Positions 50,636-59,464 are shown, numbered from the stretch's first letter. The stretch: 64,000 nucleotides of DNA from an uncultured Muribaculaceae bacterium (GCA_910586895.1 CAJUIW010000005.1:62001-126000), one strand, 5' to 3'. A program made the numbers and translations. Notes: a model not told the origin generated them from the sequence alone.

Positions 50636-51148
50636 ACGCATTCCCAACAGGCGGCCGTCGGAGCTGAACAGATATTCGTCAATCTTTTCGCCCCGAAGCT
50701 CTATGGTGTAGCCTGTGGCGGAGCGTTTCACGGTTTCAACTTTCGTATCGACCTTACGGCGCCTGAGTTCACGGCGTGCACGGTCAGGGATAAGCTTCGA
50801 CAGCAGTTCGACGATGAAAACCTCATCGTCCGGAGCGTCAATTTCTGTCCACTCCCCTTTTGAATTGAATTCTATCTCACTTCCGTCTGAAAGCTCTACC
50901 TCCACTTTTCCGGAAGCAAACTCACGCTCAGCCCTGATTACGGTAAGCCCCTTAAACTCACGGTCAATGAATTTTCGTGACTGGAGCGGAATCTGTGTAT
51001 ATTCTACGGATCCGCTTATAGCCGGACCTACTCCACCTTCTATTATAGGAAACCGTCCTTCTTCAGGCTCCTGTGCATATACAGATGCCGACATTGGCAT
51101 CATTGCTGCCAACGTAAGCAGTGAAGCTGATAAAATAATCTTATTCAT
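50630..51148 (-). CDS. PepSY-like domain secreted protein
   Basis: 172 aa with a signal peptide to about residue 25 (VYAQE). The mature part fits the PepSY-like (BLIP-like) fold of Bacteroidota: FIDREFKGLTVIRAERE, VEVELSDGSEIEFNSKGEW and DEYLFSSDGRLLGMRD form the repeated strand-turn units. Members are small periplasmic proteins of unclear role, sometimes near two-component systems. No partner is adjacent on the same strand. Confidence 0.75.
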   Translation of the reverse strand: MNKIILSASLLTLAAMMPMSASVYAQEPEEGRFPIIEGGVGPAISGSVEYTQIPLQSRKFIDREFKGLTVIRAEREFASGKVEVELSDGSEIEFNSKGEWTEIDAPDDEVFIVELLSKLIPDRARRELRRRKVDTKVETVKRSATGYTIELRGEKIDEYLFSSDGRLLGMRD

Positions 51149-51249
51149 AAGGCATTAACTCTTTTCTATAACAACATCTATGCAAGTGTAAAGTTACCTC
51201 TTTTTCATAGCCCGACTCATCTATTAACATATTTTAACCGTAATAAAAT

Positions 51250-51279
51250 TTGGCTTTCTACGAAACTTTCGTAGATTTG
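51250..51279 (+). promoter_or_regulatory. Autoregulated promoter of the BlaI-type operon
   Basis: TTG (51250-51252) and TAGATTTG (51272-51279) have 19-nt spacing. Between them and touching the -7 box is a perfect palindrome, TCTACGAAA-c-TTTCGTAGA (51257-51275), the expected position and shape for a BlaI/MecI operator. Confidence 0.8.
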
Positions 51280-51303
51280 CGACACAATCGTAATATTCAG
51301 TCC

Positions 51304-51669
51304 ATGAACAATCTTACGCCACAGGAAGAAGAAGTAATGCGAGCCATCTGGAATGCCGGCAACTGTACAGTGAAGGATATACTGGAACAGATGCCTCAAC
51401 CCGCTCCACCCTACACTACCGTAGCATCGATAGTGAAGAATCTTGTACGGAAAGAATATGTCACCGCACGCAAGATAGGCAACACATATCTATATACTCC
51501 GGCCATTGACAGCGGCGAATTCAAGCGGCGATGCCTCGGCGACATCGTGAAGGATTATTTCTGCAACTCTTATAAGGAGATGGTCACTTTCTTTGCCCGC
51601 GAAAAGAGCATAACGCCTGAAGAACTTGAAGAAATAGTAACCCTGATAAAGAAAGGAAAAGAAAAATGA
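51304..51669 (+). CDS. BlaI/MecI family transcriptional repressor
   Basis: 121-aa winged-helix repressor: LTPQEEEVMRAIWNAGNCTV, YTTVASIVKNLVRKEYV, then a C-terminal dimerisation helix. In BlaI/MecI systems the repressor is cleaved after signalling by the partner M56 sensor; the natural cleavage site region is not obvious here. The open frame starts at 51250, inside the promoter, so the ATG at 51304 is used. It overlaps the M56 gene by 4 nt. It probably represses through the palindrome at 51257-51275. Confidence 0.92.
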   Translation: MNNLTPQEEEVMRAIWNAGNCTVKDILEQMPQPAPPYTTVASIVKNLVRKEYVTARKIGNTYLYTPAIDSGEFKRRCLGDIVKDYFCNSYKEMVTFFAREKSITPEELEEIVTLIKKGKEK

Positions 51670-52913
51670 ATCCCGAGATATTCTACTTCATAAAAGCCAA
51701 TCTGATAATCATAGCAGCCTACCTGCTGTACAAGGTAATGTTCAAGGGAGAGCATGGGTTCCGCTTTCGCCGCATATTTCTCCTTTCATCAATGATTGGC
51801 GCGCTGCTGCTCCCCGCGCTCGGACTCTTCCCGGCCGGAACGCATATAAATGAAGGAATTGTAATGATGCCGGCTATCGATCTGTCGGAAATGGCAGCCC
51901 CGGACGGAAATGGCACAGATACGGAGAGCGGCCTACCCGTCATGACACTGTTGAGCTATATCTATATCGCCATTTCAGCACTGTTGGTGCTGCGCACATT
52001 ATGGCGTATGATCAGCATACACCGCCTTATCAGAAAAGCGCAACGCACTGAACTGACCGACGGAATATACACGCACTTCATCAAGGCCGATACCGAAACT
52101 GCATTTTCATGGTTCAACCATATATTCATATCCTACCGTTCAGAAGTGCCGGAATTCATCATAGCGCATGAACTTGCGCATGTCAGCCACCGTCACTCAG
52201 CCGACATCATCATATCGGAACTATTCACATCGCTGTTCTGGATCAATCCCGCTGCATGGGGCATACGCAACTGCGTGCGTGAGAATCTGGAATTTATGGC
52301 TGATGCACATGCCGTAAACGAATCCAACCGACGTGAGTACCAGATGTGTCTGCTCAACAACACTATACAATCGGCTATAGCACCCATATATACAAATTTT
52401 AATCTCACTTCAATCAAAAAACGTATCATTATGATGAACAACAAGCCAAGAAAAACAGGACGTGTATGGAAATCGCTCCTCGCAATAGCCGCCTTAGCCG
52501 GAATAATTGTAGTGTCAGCCACAGCAATGGCTGTCAACACTCCAACGAAAGTCAAGACTCAGCCCTTGAAAACATCCAAAACAGCATACGCCTCGACTGC
52601 CGGCCCTGACGATGCCTCATTTCCCGGAGGTGCTGCAGAATTCTTCATGTTCATAGCAAGAAATATAGAATATCCGCAAAGCGCTATCAAAGATGGCACA
52701 GAAGGTAATGTGATTGTCAACTTCACTGTAGCTCCTGACGGAAAAGTGACGGACGTAAAGGTAGTGAAAGGTGTGCGTGAAGACCTCGACAATGCAGCTA
52801 TTGAAGTTATCAAGAAAAGTCCGAAATGGAATCCTGCAAAACCGGGTGGCGACGCCAGTGTCAACGTGCCGGTAACTTTCAAATTATCGCCTAAACGCAA
52901 AAAGAGTAAATAA
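51666..52913 (+). CDS. M56 (BlaR1-like) membrane metallopeptidase with TonB C-terminal domain
   Basis: 415 aa. The N-terminal region has membrane helices at about 5-20, 35-55 and 93-112. The zinc motif HELAH (168-172), followed by SHRHSADII, defines the M56 peptidase. Another helix lies near 275-290. Instead of a beta-lactam-binding domain, the C-terminus (about 320-410) is a TonB/energy-transducer domain: VIVNFTVAPDGKVTDVKVVK, then NPAKPGGDASVNVPVTF. It probably senses an envelope signal and relieves BlaI repression. Paired with BlaI (4-nt overlap); no beta-lactamase gene is adjacent, so a resistance role is not implied. Confidence 0.9.
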   Translation: MNPEIFYFIKANLIIIAAYLLYKVMFKGEHGFRFRRIFLLSSMIGALLLPALGLFPAGTHINEGIVMMPAIDLSEMAAPDGNGTDTESGLPVMTLLSYIYIAISALLVLRTLWRMISIHRLIRKAQRTELTDGIYTHFIKADTETAFSWFNHIFISYRSEVPEFIIAHELAHVSHRHSADIIISELFTSLFWINPAAWGIRNCVRENLEFMADAHAVNESNRREYQMCLLNNTIQSAIAPIYTNFNLTSIKKRIIMMNNKPRKTGRVWKSLLAIAALAGIIVVSATAMAVNTPTKVKTQPLKTSKTAYASTAGPDDASFPGGAAEFFMFIARNIEYPQSAIKDGTEGNVIVNFTVAPDGKVTDVKVVKGVREDLDNAAIEVIKKSPKWNPAKPGGDASVNVPVTFKLSPKRKKSK

Positions 52914-52972
52914 CCGGACCATTTTGTCCGAAACAACGTGATGACTGTCCTCAGCAGTTATTTCATTGAAGT

Positions 52973-53026
52973 AAAAAGTAGGATATGACACACCCGGCAC
53001 CATTGTGTCATATCCTACTTTTTTTT
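52973..53026 (+). terminator. Terminator of the BlaI-M56 operon
   Basis: AGTAGGATATGACAC (52977-52991) pairs perfectly with GTGTCATATCCTACT (53005-53019), followed by eight T and preceded by five A. Confidence 0.92.
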
Positions 53027-53069
53027 CTGACTGAAATCAGTACGGTGTTATGCATTCTGCGTACAATCC

Positions 53070-53180
53070 GATAAAAACATCAGAAAAATTTGGATGTAAT
53101 ATATTTTTAGCATACTTTTGTGGTGTACTATTTCACTAACACACTATGCTAAATAATCGTACCCCATTCATCCGCTTCTC
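53070..53180 (+). repeat. Decayed copy of the ABC-GntR operon promoter and 5' coding end
   Basis: This stretch aligns with 37350-37456. The TTTGG (TTG 53090-53092) and -7 box TACTTTTG (53113-53120) keep the 20-nt spacing. The TTAGCATA / TATGCTAA inverted repeat (53107-53114, 53145-53152) keeps its 30-nt spacing, and the GTGT...ACAC operator (53123-53142) has one change. From TTAGCATA through ATGCTAAA only three bases differ in 47. After the start codon one inserted T shifts the frame. Removing it gives MLKIVPHSSASPR against MLKIEHLSFAYPR in the ATPase. Similarity stops near codon 14. Confidence 0.85.
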
Positions 53181-53295
53181 CTCGTCCGGCTACAACTATG
53201 TACAGTACCTATCATATTCGGGAGAGCAACATAATATTATCTTTCCGAATGAAAAAAATTCAGCTTCCACTTGCATTTTCCCTATAAAATATTAG
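53146..53295 (+). pseudogene. 49-codon ORF from the frameshifted ABC ATPase 5' copy
   Basis: Begins at the copied start codon (MLNNRTPFIRFSSSG...) and runs to TAG at 53293-53295. The first ~13 codons derive from the frameshifted ATPase 5' end and the rest has no recognised origin. The product, if made, is a short Ser/Tyr-rich peptide. It is most likely a relic. It is still preceded by an intact-looking promoter, so the region is probably transcribed towards the barrel gene at 53355. Confidence 0.5.
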
Positions 53296-53323
53296 GGGGG
53301 GTAAATTTTATTTCGTATCTTTC
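53295..53323 (+). promoter_or_regulatory. G7 tract and weak -7 box before the TonB-linked barrel
   Basis: Seven G (53295-53301) lie 14 nt upstream of TATCTTTC (53316-53323), a -7 box with the last base changed. The 441-bp gap 52914-53354 thus holds a terminator, the copied promoter with its short ORF, and this second promoter-like site. Confidence 0.45.
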
Positions 53324-53354
53324 GCATCATAAACAAACCAGTCGTTACAATTAT

Positions 53355-55787
53355 ATGAAACCAATCAAATCATTACTACTCCCTGTCATAGCAATGTTGA
53401 CAGCAGCCACGGTATCGGCCCAGTCATACCGTGTGACAGGTACTGTGGTCGACTCCACCGGAACGGGTGAAGCATTTGCCACAGTGCGCATCTACGCCTT
53501 GCCTGATTCGGTAAAGCCTGTAGCTACCGCCGTAACCAAAGAGAACGGTTCGTTCAATAAGTCATTGTCGCGCGAAGGCAAGTACCGTTTCCTGCTCACA
53601 TCAGTAGGACGCGCGCCGCTTATGCGTGACTTCGCAGTGAGTCAGTCACATCCGGTGGCCGATTTGGGGCGTATGACGGTAAGTTCAGGTGCTGAGCTTG
53701 GTGAAGTTGTGGTAACCGCGCAGAAGCCGCTGATATCACGCGAAATAGACCGCATAGCTTATGATGTCAAGGACGACCCTGAGTCAAAGACATCCCAACT
53801 TGACGAAATTCTGAAAAAGGTACCCCTTGTAAGCGTCGAACCTGACGGCACCATAAAGGTAAAAGGCTCTTCAAGTTTTGTAATATACAAGAACGGGCGT
53901 AAGAACAACTCGTTCAGCAAAAATGCCAAGGATATATTCAAGTCCATCCCGGCGTCCATGATTAAAAGAATCGAAGTGATCACCGATCCGGGAGCACGCG
54001 AGGATGCCGAAGGTATCGGCACTATTCTGAACATCGTGACCGAGGAAAACCTGATAATAAAAGGAGTGATGGGAAGTGCCGGCATCAACTACAGCAATAA
54101 TGCCAATTTCCCCAACCCCAATCTATGGCTCATGTCGCAGATTGACAAAGTGACATTCAGCATATACGGTTCTCTGAACACACGTCCGGGACGCGTAGGA
54201 CGCGAGCATCATGAAACCACACGTACCTTCGATGACTCGGACAATACATCTCATGAAAGCACCGAGCAGTCAGTGTCGCGCATATCCGGCAATGTTGGTA
54301 TGGAGCTCAGCTACGAGATGGACTCGCTCAACCTGTTCACCGCCGAATTTGGCGCTTACATAAGCAGCACCAAGACCCGCGCCAATTTCCAGTATGAAAT
54401 GTTTGATCCGGATCATGATCTGATATACGGCTACCGTTCACAGCGATTCACATCCCCTTCACGTCTACACTGGCTTGACGGTACGTTCAACTATCAACAT
54501 CTCACCCGACGCAGAGGTGAAAAGTTCATACTCACCTACATGATATCAGGCAATGGCAGCAACTCGAAGGAGACAAACCGCTATTTCGACCAGCAGAACA
54601 TGCCGGTAAACTACACCGGTATTGACTATGACAACTCAGCCACCTTCCTCGAACACACTGTTCAGGCTGACTGGACCCGCCCACTCTGGAAAGGTCACAC
54701 ACTTGATATAGGGGCTAAATATATTTACCGCGACAACCATAGCCGCTCGGATCAGCAATATATCGGGCAGAACGACTACAAGACTGACTTCAGCCACGTG
54801 ACACAGGTTGCTGCCGCGTTTGCCGACTACCGTGTGAACATCGGCCGCTGGGGAGTGCGTGCCGGCGTACGATACGAGTTCTCACGTCTAGAAGCCAAAT
54901 ATAAACTTGGCGACAATGATGACTATCACAGCGACCTGAATGATGTAGTGCCCAACGCAGCAGTTTCATTCAACATAAACGACCGCAACTCGATACGCGC
55001 ATCGTACAGCTCATCAATCCAGCGTCCGGGTATCAACTACCTCAACCCTACCATCATCAGCAATCCACAGAGCCAGACTCAAGGTAATCCTGACCTGACA
55101 AGCACACGCAATCATTCGGTCAACTTCAACTACAGCTTCTTCAGCCGCAAATTCTCACTCGATTTCAACACAGGCTACTATTTCAGCAACAACGCCATAA
55201 TTCAGATCCAGGAACTTCTGCCCGGCGACCGCGTGAGTTCGACATATGCCAATGCAGGCAAAAACGGCTCGTTCAGCGCCAACCTATGGATGCAGCTGCA
55301 GGCCGGAGCTAAGACACGCATCATGGTAAATGGAGGCATCAGCTATTTACATGCCGAAAACCCCTCAATCAAAATCGAAACCAAAAGCTGGAATCCAAGC
55401 GTATATGCACGCCTCACACAGCAGTTGCCATGGAAGATTTCGCTTGGAGCCTACATCAGCTACTGGGGCCGAAGCAAGAGCCTGTATAGTGTGTTCGAGC
55501 CGCTTGGCATGACAAAACTCAGCCATGGCATTGACCTGCAGCGTTCATTCCTAAAGCAGAACCGACTGAATGTACGTCTGGGAGTCAGCAATCCGTTCGG
55601 TGAAAGCAAGAGCCGCTACAGAAGCTACATGCTGAATGTACCGTACGAAAGCACAAGCTACTCAACTACATCAAACAACCGCTCCGTACAGCTGTCCGTT
55701 TCATACCGGTTCGGTAGTCTTAACGCACAGGTCAAGAAAGTGCGTAGCGTACGCAACAATGACGTGGTAGGAGGCCCGTCGAAATAA
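53355..55787 (+). CDS. Outer-membrane beta-barrel protein (OMP_b-brl_3, TonB-receptor-like)
   Basis: 810 aa with a signal peptide to about residue 22 (VSAQS). A CarboxypepD-regulatory-like domain (about 24-105: RVTGTVVDSTGTGEAFATV) is followed by a degenerate plug (VVVTAQKPLISREIDRIAYD, SFVIYKNGRK, ITDPGAREDAEG) and a large barrel with RASYSSSIQRPGINYLNPT. This layout defines the outer_membrane_beta_barrel family of Bacteroidota, related to TonB receptors. Substrate unknown. The frame extends upstream to a TTG at 53271, but the ATG at 53355 starts the signal peptide. Transcription may come from the copied GntR-type promoter or from the weak box at 53316. Confidence 0.88.
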   Translation: MKPIKSLLLPVIAMLTAATVSAQSYRVTGTVVDSTGTGEAFATVRIYALPDSVKPVATAVTKENGSFNKSLSREGKYRFLLTSVGRAPLMRDFAVSQSHPVADLGRMTVSSGAELGEVVVTAQKPLISREIDRIAYDVKDDPESKTSQLDEILKKVPLVSVEPDGTIKVKGSSSFVIYKNGRKNNSFSKNAKDIFKSIPASMIKRIEVITDPGAREDAEGIGTILNIVTEENLIIKGVMGSAGINYSNNANFPNPNLWLMSQIDKVTFSIYGSLNTRPGRVGREHHETTRTFDDSDNTSHESTEQSVSRISGNVGMELSYEMDSLNLFTAEFGAYISSTKTRANFQYEMFDPDHDLIYGYRSQRFTSPSRLHWLDGTFNYQHLTRRRGEKFILTYMISGNGSNSKETNRYFDQQNMPVNYTGIDYDNSATFLEHTVQADWTRPLWKGHTLDIGAKYIYRDNHSRSDQQYIGQNDYKTDFSHVTQVAAAFADYRVNIGRWGVRAGVRYEFSRLEAKYKLGDNDDYHSDLNDVVPNAAVSFNINDRNSIRASYSSSIQRPGINYLNPTIISNPQSQTQGNPDLTSTRNHSVNFNYSFFSRKFSLDFNTGYYFSNNAIIQIQELLPGDRVSSTYANAGKNGSFSANLWMQLQAGAKTRIMVNGGISYLHAENPSIKIETKSWNPSVYARLTQQLPWKISLGAYISYWGRSKSLYSVFEPLGMTKLSHGIDLQRSFLKQNRLNVRLGVSNPFGESKSRYRSYMLNVPYESTSYSTTSNNRSVQLSVSYRFGSLNAQVKKVRSVRNNDVVGGPSK

Positions 55788-55810
55788 AATAATAAAGGTT
55801 ATAGGAACGA

Positions 55811-55850
55811 AAATCCCGGAGGCTGATCATCTATGACACCTCCGGGATTT
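55811..55850. terminator. Bidirectional terminator between the barrel gene and nadE
   Basis: AAATCCCGGAGG (55811-55822) pairs perfectly with CCTCCGGGATTT (55839-55850) with T-rich flanks on both strands. Confidence 0.9.
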
Positions 55851-55870
55851 TTGTATTTATAAATACTTCT

Positions 55871-57766
55871 TTATAGCGAATCTATCTCCTTGAGCCAGAT
55901 GGCAACCGATGCATCGGACGGCATACGCCAGTCACCTCGGGGCGACAGACAGACGCTGCCCACCTTCGGACCGTCGGGCAGACATGAACGCTTGAACTGC
56001 TGCGTGAAGAAGCGCTGATAGAATTTTCGCATCCAGCGCAGTATCACCTCATCGGTGTACACTCCGCTGAATGCCTTGCGGGCCAGCAGATATACACGCC
56101 GCGGACTGAAGCCGTAGCGCAGCATATAGTATAGGAAGAAGTCAGCTAATTCATAAGGGCCCACAAGTTCTTCAGTCTTCTGCTTGATGTTACCCTCCGA
56201 ATCGGCCGGCGTCAACTCAGGGCTAATAGGGGTATCAATTATGTCAAGCAGCACTGTCCGCTCGCGCTCCGATGAAGCACGCATGGCGAACCAACGCACC
56301 AGATACTTGACAAGCGTCTTGGGCACTCCGGCGTTTACACCGTACATCGACATATGGTCACCATTGTAAGTGGCCCATCCGAGAGCCAGCTCCGAGAGGT
56401 CGCCGGTGCCGAGCACTATTCCCCCGGTCTGATTGGCTATATCCATAAGCAGCATGGTACGGTAACGCGCCTGCGAGTTTTCATAGGTAACGTCATGTAC
56501 TGCAGGATCGTGCCCGATATCGCTGAAGTGCTGCATCACAGCCTCTGCGATAGGCACCTCACGTATGGTGATGCCGAGCAGTTGCATAAGCTCCATGGCA
56601 TTGTGGTAGGTACGGTCAGTGGTCCCGAATCCTGGCATTGTCACACCAATGATGCCTTTACGGTCAAGCCCGAGACGGTCAAACGTACGTACTGCCACAA
56701 GAAGTGCCAGCGTAGAATCGAGTCCACCTGAAATACCCACTGTCAGCGTGCGGCATCCTATGGCCGACAGACGCTGCGCCAGTCCCGACTCCTGGATGAA
56801 CACTATCTCCGTACAGCGCTCGTCAATGGCGTTGTCGTCGTGCGGAACGAAAGGATGCGGATCAACATTGCGGTAGGCAGGAGGCGTCTCAGTAATAGCT
56901 CCTTGACATGAATCTTCCGGCAGTTCAGTAGCGTTCCCCTCACGCACGGCACAGTCATGGAACGTGGTCATATGCATGCGGTCGCGCTCTATGGCCATTA
57001 TATCAATATCGGCTATAGCCTCGTGGTACTCCGCATGGCTATCCATATGATCGCTTTCCGACATTATACGGCCACACTCGGCTATTATATTCTTAGGGCT
57101 GAACACCAGATCGGTACTCGACTCCCCGAATCCGGCCGATGAATACACATATCCGCACAGCAACCGTGCTGACTGCTGGCTGATAAGCTGACGTGTATAA
57201 GCATATTTCCCGGCCACATCGTCCGAAGCGGACAGATTGAATATAACCTTTGCTCCGGCAAGAGCCTGATGACATGAGGGGGGCAAGGGCACCCACAAGT
57301 CCTCGCATATCTCTATGCCTATGCATACACCATGCGTTGAGAGCAGCGACGGAGCGTCAACAGCATTCTGAGCTGGAGCAAACCAACGCCCCTCGTAGAA
57401 TTCGTTATACTGCGGAAGATAGGTCTTCTCCACAATCTGCGGAGCTCCCTGCCCCAACAGAGCGGCACAGTTGCGCACGGCACCTCCACGAAGCATCGGT
57501 AGCCCGACAATGACATCGAGCGACATTCCGTCAGCCACACCGGCTATCTTGTCAAGACCAGATCGCGCGGCATCAAGCAGCGTACGGTTATGAAACAAAT
57601 CGGCACAAGTATAGCCGGTAATACACATCTCAGGAAATACAGCAACCTCAACCCCCAGGGCTTCAAGACGCTGCATCTCAGCTATGATTCGGTCAACATT
57701 CGTAGCCACATCGCCCACTTTCACGCGTGGTGACACGGAGGCTACTCTCAAAAATCCGTCGGTCAT
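55871..57766 (-). CDS. nadE: Glutamine-dependent NAD+ synthetase
   Basis: Amidates nicotinic acid adenine dinucleotide to NAD+, using ammonia tunnelled from glutamine. 631 aa. The N-terminal nitrilase-type glutaminase domain has the Glu-Lys-Cys triad (VFPEMCITGY, VEKTYLPQYNEF, IGIEICEDLW). The C-terminal synthetase domain has the ATP P-loop GISGGLDSTLAL and GTGDLSELALGW. The frame extends to 57832, but the -7 box at 57789-57796 lies inside that extension, so the ATG at 57766 is chosen. It is divergent from the small barrel gene. Confidence 0.95.
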   Translation of the reverse strand: MTDGFLRVASVSPRVKVGDVATNVDRIIAEMQRLEALGVEVAVFPEMCITGYTCADLFHNRTLLDAARSGLDKIAGVADGMSLDVIVGLPMLRGGAVRNCAALLGQGAPQIVEKTYLPQYNEFYEGRWFAPAQNAVDAPSLLSTHGVCIGIEICEDLWVPLPPSCHQALAGAKVIFNLSASDDVAGKYAYTRQLISQQSARLLCGYVYSSAGFGESSTDLVFSPKNIIAECGRIMSESDHMDSHAEYHEAIADIDIMAIERDRMHMTTFHDCAVREGNATELPEDSCQGAITETPPAYRNVDPHPFVPHDDNAIDERCTEIVFIQESGLAQRLSAIGCRTLTVGISGGLDSTLALLVAVRTFDRLGLDRKGIIGVTMPGFGTTDRTYHNAMELMQLLGITIREVPIAEAVMQHFSDIGHDPAVHDVTYENSQARYRTMLLMDIANQTGGIVLGTGDLSELALGWATYNGDHMSMYGVNAGVPKTLVKYLVRWFAMRASSERERTVLLDIIDTPISPELTPADSEGNIKQKTEELVGPYELADFFLYYMLRYGFSPRRVYLLARKAFSGVYTDEVILRWMRKFYQRFFTQQFKRSCLPDGPKVGSVCLSPRGDWRMPSDASVAIWLKEIDSL

Positions 57767-57788
57767 CGTTATGTTTGATTTACTGGTG

Positions 57789-57796
57789 CAAAAGTA
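57789..57796 (-). promoter_or_regulatory. -7 box of nadE
   Basis: CAAAAGTA on the plus strand is TACTTTTG on the minus strand, 22 nt upstream of the nadE ATG. Confidence 0.55.
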
Positions 57797-57903
57797 ACCA
57801 TTATTGGTAATAAAACAGATAAGCCTGCCCAATTTACTTCCGCATCAACAATATGAATGTTGACAAAATTAAGTTTTTTTCAAAAAAATTGAACAGAATA
57901 GCT

Positions 57904-57911
57904 TATTTTTG
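57904..57911 (+). promoter_or_regulatory. -7 box of the small barrel gene
   Basis: TATTTTTG, 34 nt before the ATG at 57946; it lies within an upstream frame extension and so supports that ATG. Confidence 0.5.
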
Positions 57912-57945
57912 CATTACAAGTTCATCACAGAAATATAATTCATCC

Positions 57946-58467
57946 ATGAATAAATCCATTATAGCATTACTGCTCAGTGTTATATCCATCAGTACATACA
58001 CACCCTGCCATGCCGCAAAGGGTGAGAAGAGTGTCGGACTCCGCGCAGGATTCACCACTACCAACAATGCCCCTGTGGCCGGGTTGTATTTCAAATATGG
58101 ATTTACCGACTATTTCCGTCTTGCACCGGACCTGGATTATTATTTCCGTCATGACAATACTGACGCTTTCGCGCTAAACATCAATGCCGAATTTCCCTTT
58201 GCTCTCGGCAAAGGCTCCAACTTCAACATCTACCCGCTTGCCGGATTCAATTTCACATCGTGGAACACCCATAATACCATACCTGCAGATGTAAAATCGG
58301 ACAGCGATGACTCAAGCACACGATCATCGCGTATGGGCTTCAACGTAGGTGCCGGCGTGGAATATTACGCTACACCGACTCTGAAATTCTCAATTGAAGG
58401 AAAATACGGGTGTATCAAGCATTTTGACGGCGGAATAATCACTGCATCTATCGGTTACGTTTTCTGA
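57946..58467 (+). CDS. Small outer-membrane beta-barrel protein
   Basis: 173 aa with a signal peptide to about residue 23 (PCHAA). Then come eight or so amphipathic strands: SVGLRAGFTTTNNAP, VAGLYFKYGFTDYFRLAPDL and the terminal IITASIGYVF ending in Phe. This matches the OmpA/opacity-like 8-stranded barrels (OMP_b-brl). The open frame begins at 57853 but precedes the promoter box. Its TGA overlaps the ATG of the glycosyltransferase (TGATG), an unexpected coupling. Confidence 0.78.
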   Translation: MNKSIIALLLSVISISTYTPCHAAKGEKSVGLRAGFTTTNNAPVAGLYFKYGFTDYFRLAPDLDYYFRHDNTDAFALNINAEFPFALGKGSNFNIYPLAGFNFTSWNTHNTIPADVKSDSDDSSTRSSRMGFNVGAGVEYYATPTLKFSIEGKYGCIKHFDGGIITASIGYVF

Positions 58468-59396
58468 TGACGCCATTGGTAACGGTAATAATTCCGTTTT
58501 ACAATGCGGAATTAACATTTGATGGTACCCTCGAATCGCTTGCATCATGCAAGAGTGATGAACTTGAATTCCTGTTCATTAATGACGGAAGTACGGACCG
58601 TTCGGCTGAGATACTCGACCGTTTTCTCAACCGCTTGCCGAAGCTCCGCTCTAAATCGCGTGTGATAACTCATGAATCCAACCGCGGATGTGTAGCCTCT
58701 TTCCTTGACGGAGTCAGAGAGGCGGCGGGCGAATATGTGATCAAATGCGATGCGGACGACCGCGTCACAACGGATTATTACAGGAATATGATCCACACCC
58801 TCCGTGGCACGGATAACACTGCCGATATTGTGTGCTCGCCCATAATGCGCTCCGACAGCAAGATGCTGACCCGCATTGAGCCTTACGCTATAATGGGTTC
58901 GCTGAATTACATGCCTATTGACACCGTACACTTTTCACTTAACAACAAGCTTATCAGGCGCTCGCTATTTGAAAAGAACAATCTGATGGATGACGATGCG
59001 GGCAACTGCTGGGACGATCTTCTGCACATATCACGCCTCCTTGCTTCAGGAGCATCCGTAGCTTACTGTTCCGATGCCGGCTATATTTATATGAACCGCC
59101 AGTCATCAGTGAGCCATTCCGGTAGTCCGAGCGTTGCCGAGGAGCGTTGCACCAACGCCCGCATAGTGGAGCAGTGGATGCGCAATGCCGGACTTGCAAG
59201 GAAATATGACCGTTTCCTCGTAAACATGAAATTTCATGCCAAAATACGCTATCTGAGCCGCCGGCCACGCAACGTAAAGAAATGGAAGCATACTTTCCCG
59301 GAAGTGAACAACCGTATTGACAGCATCAACGGCCTCGGGCGTAAATACCGCATACTGTTCAAATTAGCATCCCGCCTCCCATGGTTCATGCTGTAA
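58467..59396 (+). CDS. Glycosyltransferase family 2
   Basis: 309-aa GT-A fold enzyme transferring a sugar from a nucleotide donor, probably for surface polysaccharide. The N-terminal domain has VIIPFYNAELTF, FLFINDGSTDRSAEIL and the metal-binding KCDADDRV; AGNCWDDLLHISRLL supplies the region of the catalytic base. The C-terminal ~70 residues are basic and may associate with the membrane. Coupled to the barrel gene by a 1-nt overlap; no other polysaccharide genes are adjacent, so the acceptor is unknown. Confidence 0.9.
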   Translation: MTPLVTVIIPFYNAELTFDGTLESLASCKSDELEFLFINDGSTDRSAEILDRFLNRLPKLRSKSRVITHESNRGCVASFLDGVREAAGEYVIKCDADDRVTTDYYRNMIHTLRGTDNTADIVCSPIMRSDSKMLTRIEPYAIMGSLNYMPIDTVHFSLNNKLIRRSLFEKNNLMDDDAGNCWDDLLHISRLLASGASVAYCSDAGYIYMNRQSSVSHSGSPSVAEERCTNARIVEQWMRNAGLARKYDRFLVNMKFHAKIRYLSRRPRNVKKWKHTFPEVNNRIDSINGLGRKYRILFKLASRLPWFML

Positions 59397-59464
59397 GTTA
59401 CATTCATAAATAGGATATACAATTATTTAACACCCGCCGATTTCGCAGAAAGCGAAACTTGAAT

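Noticed and set aside
51304..52913. Beta-lactam resistance operon
   Set aside because: BlaI and M56 are present, but there is no beta-lactamase or penicillin-binding sensor domain, so a resistance role is unsupported.
53249..53287. 12-codon frame starting MKKIQLPLAFSL before the barrel gene
   Set aside because: It resembles the start of a signal peptide but stops at once, and chance is likely in this AT-rich leader.
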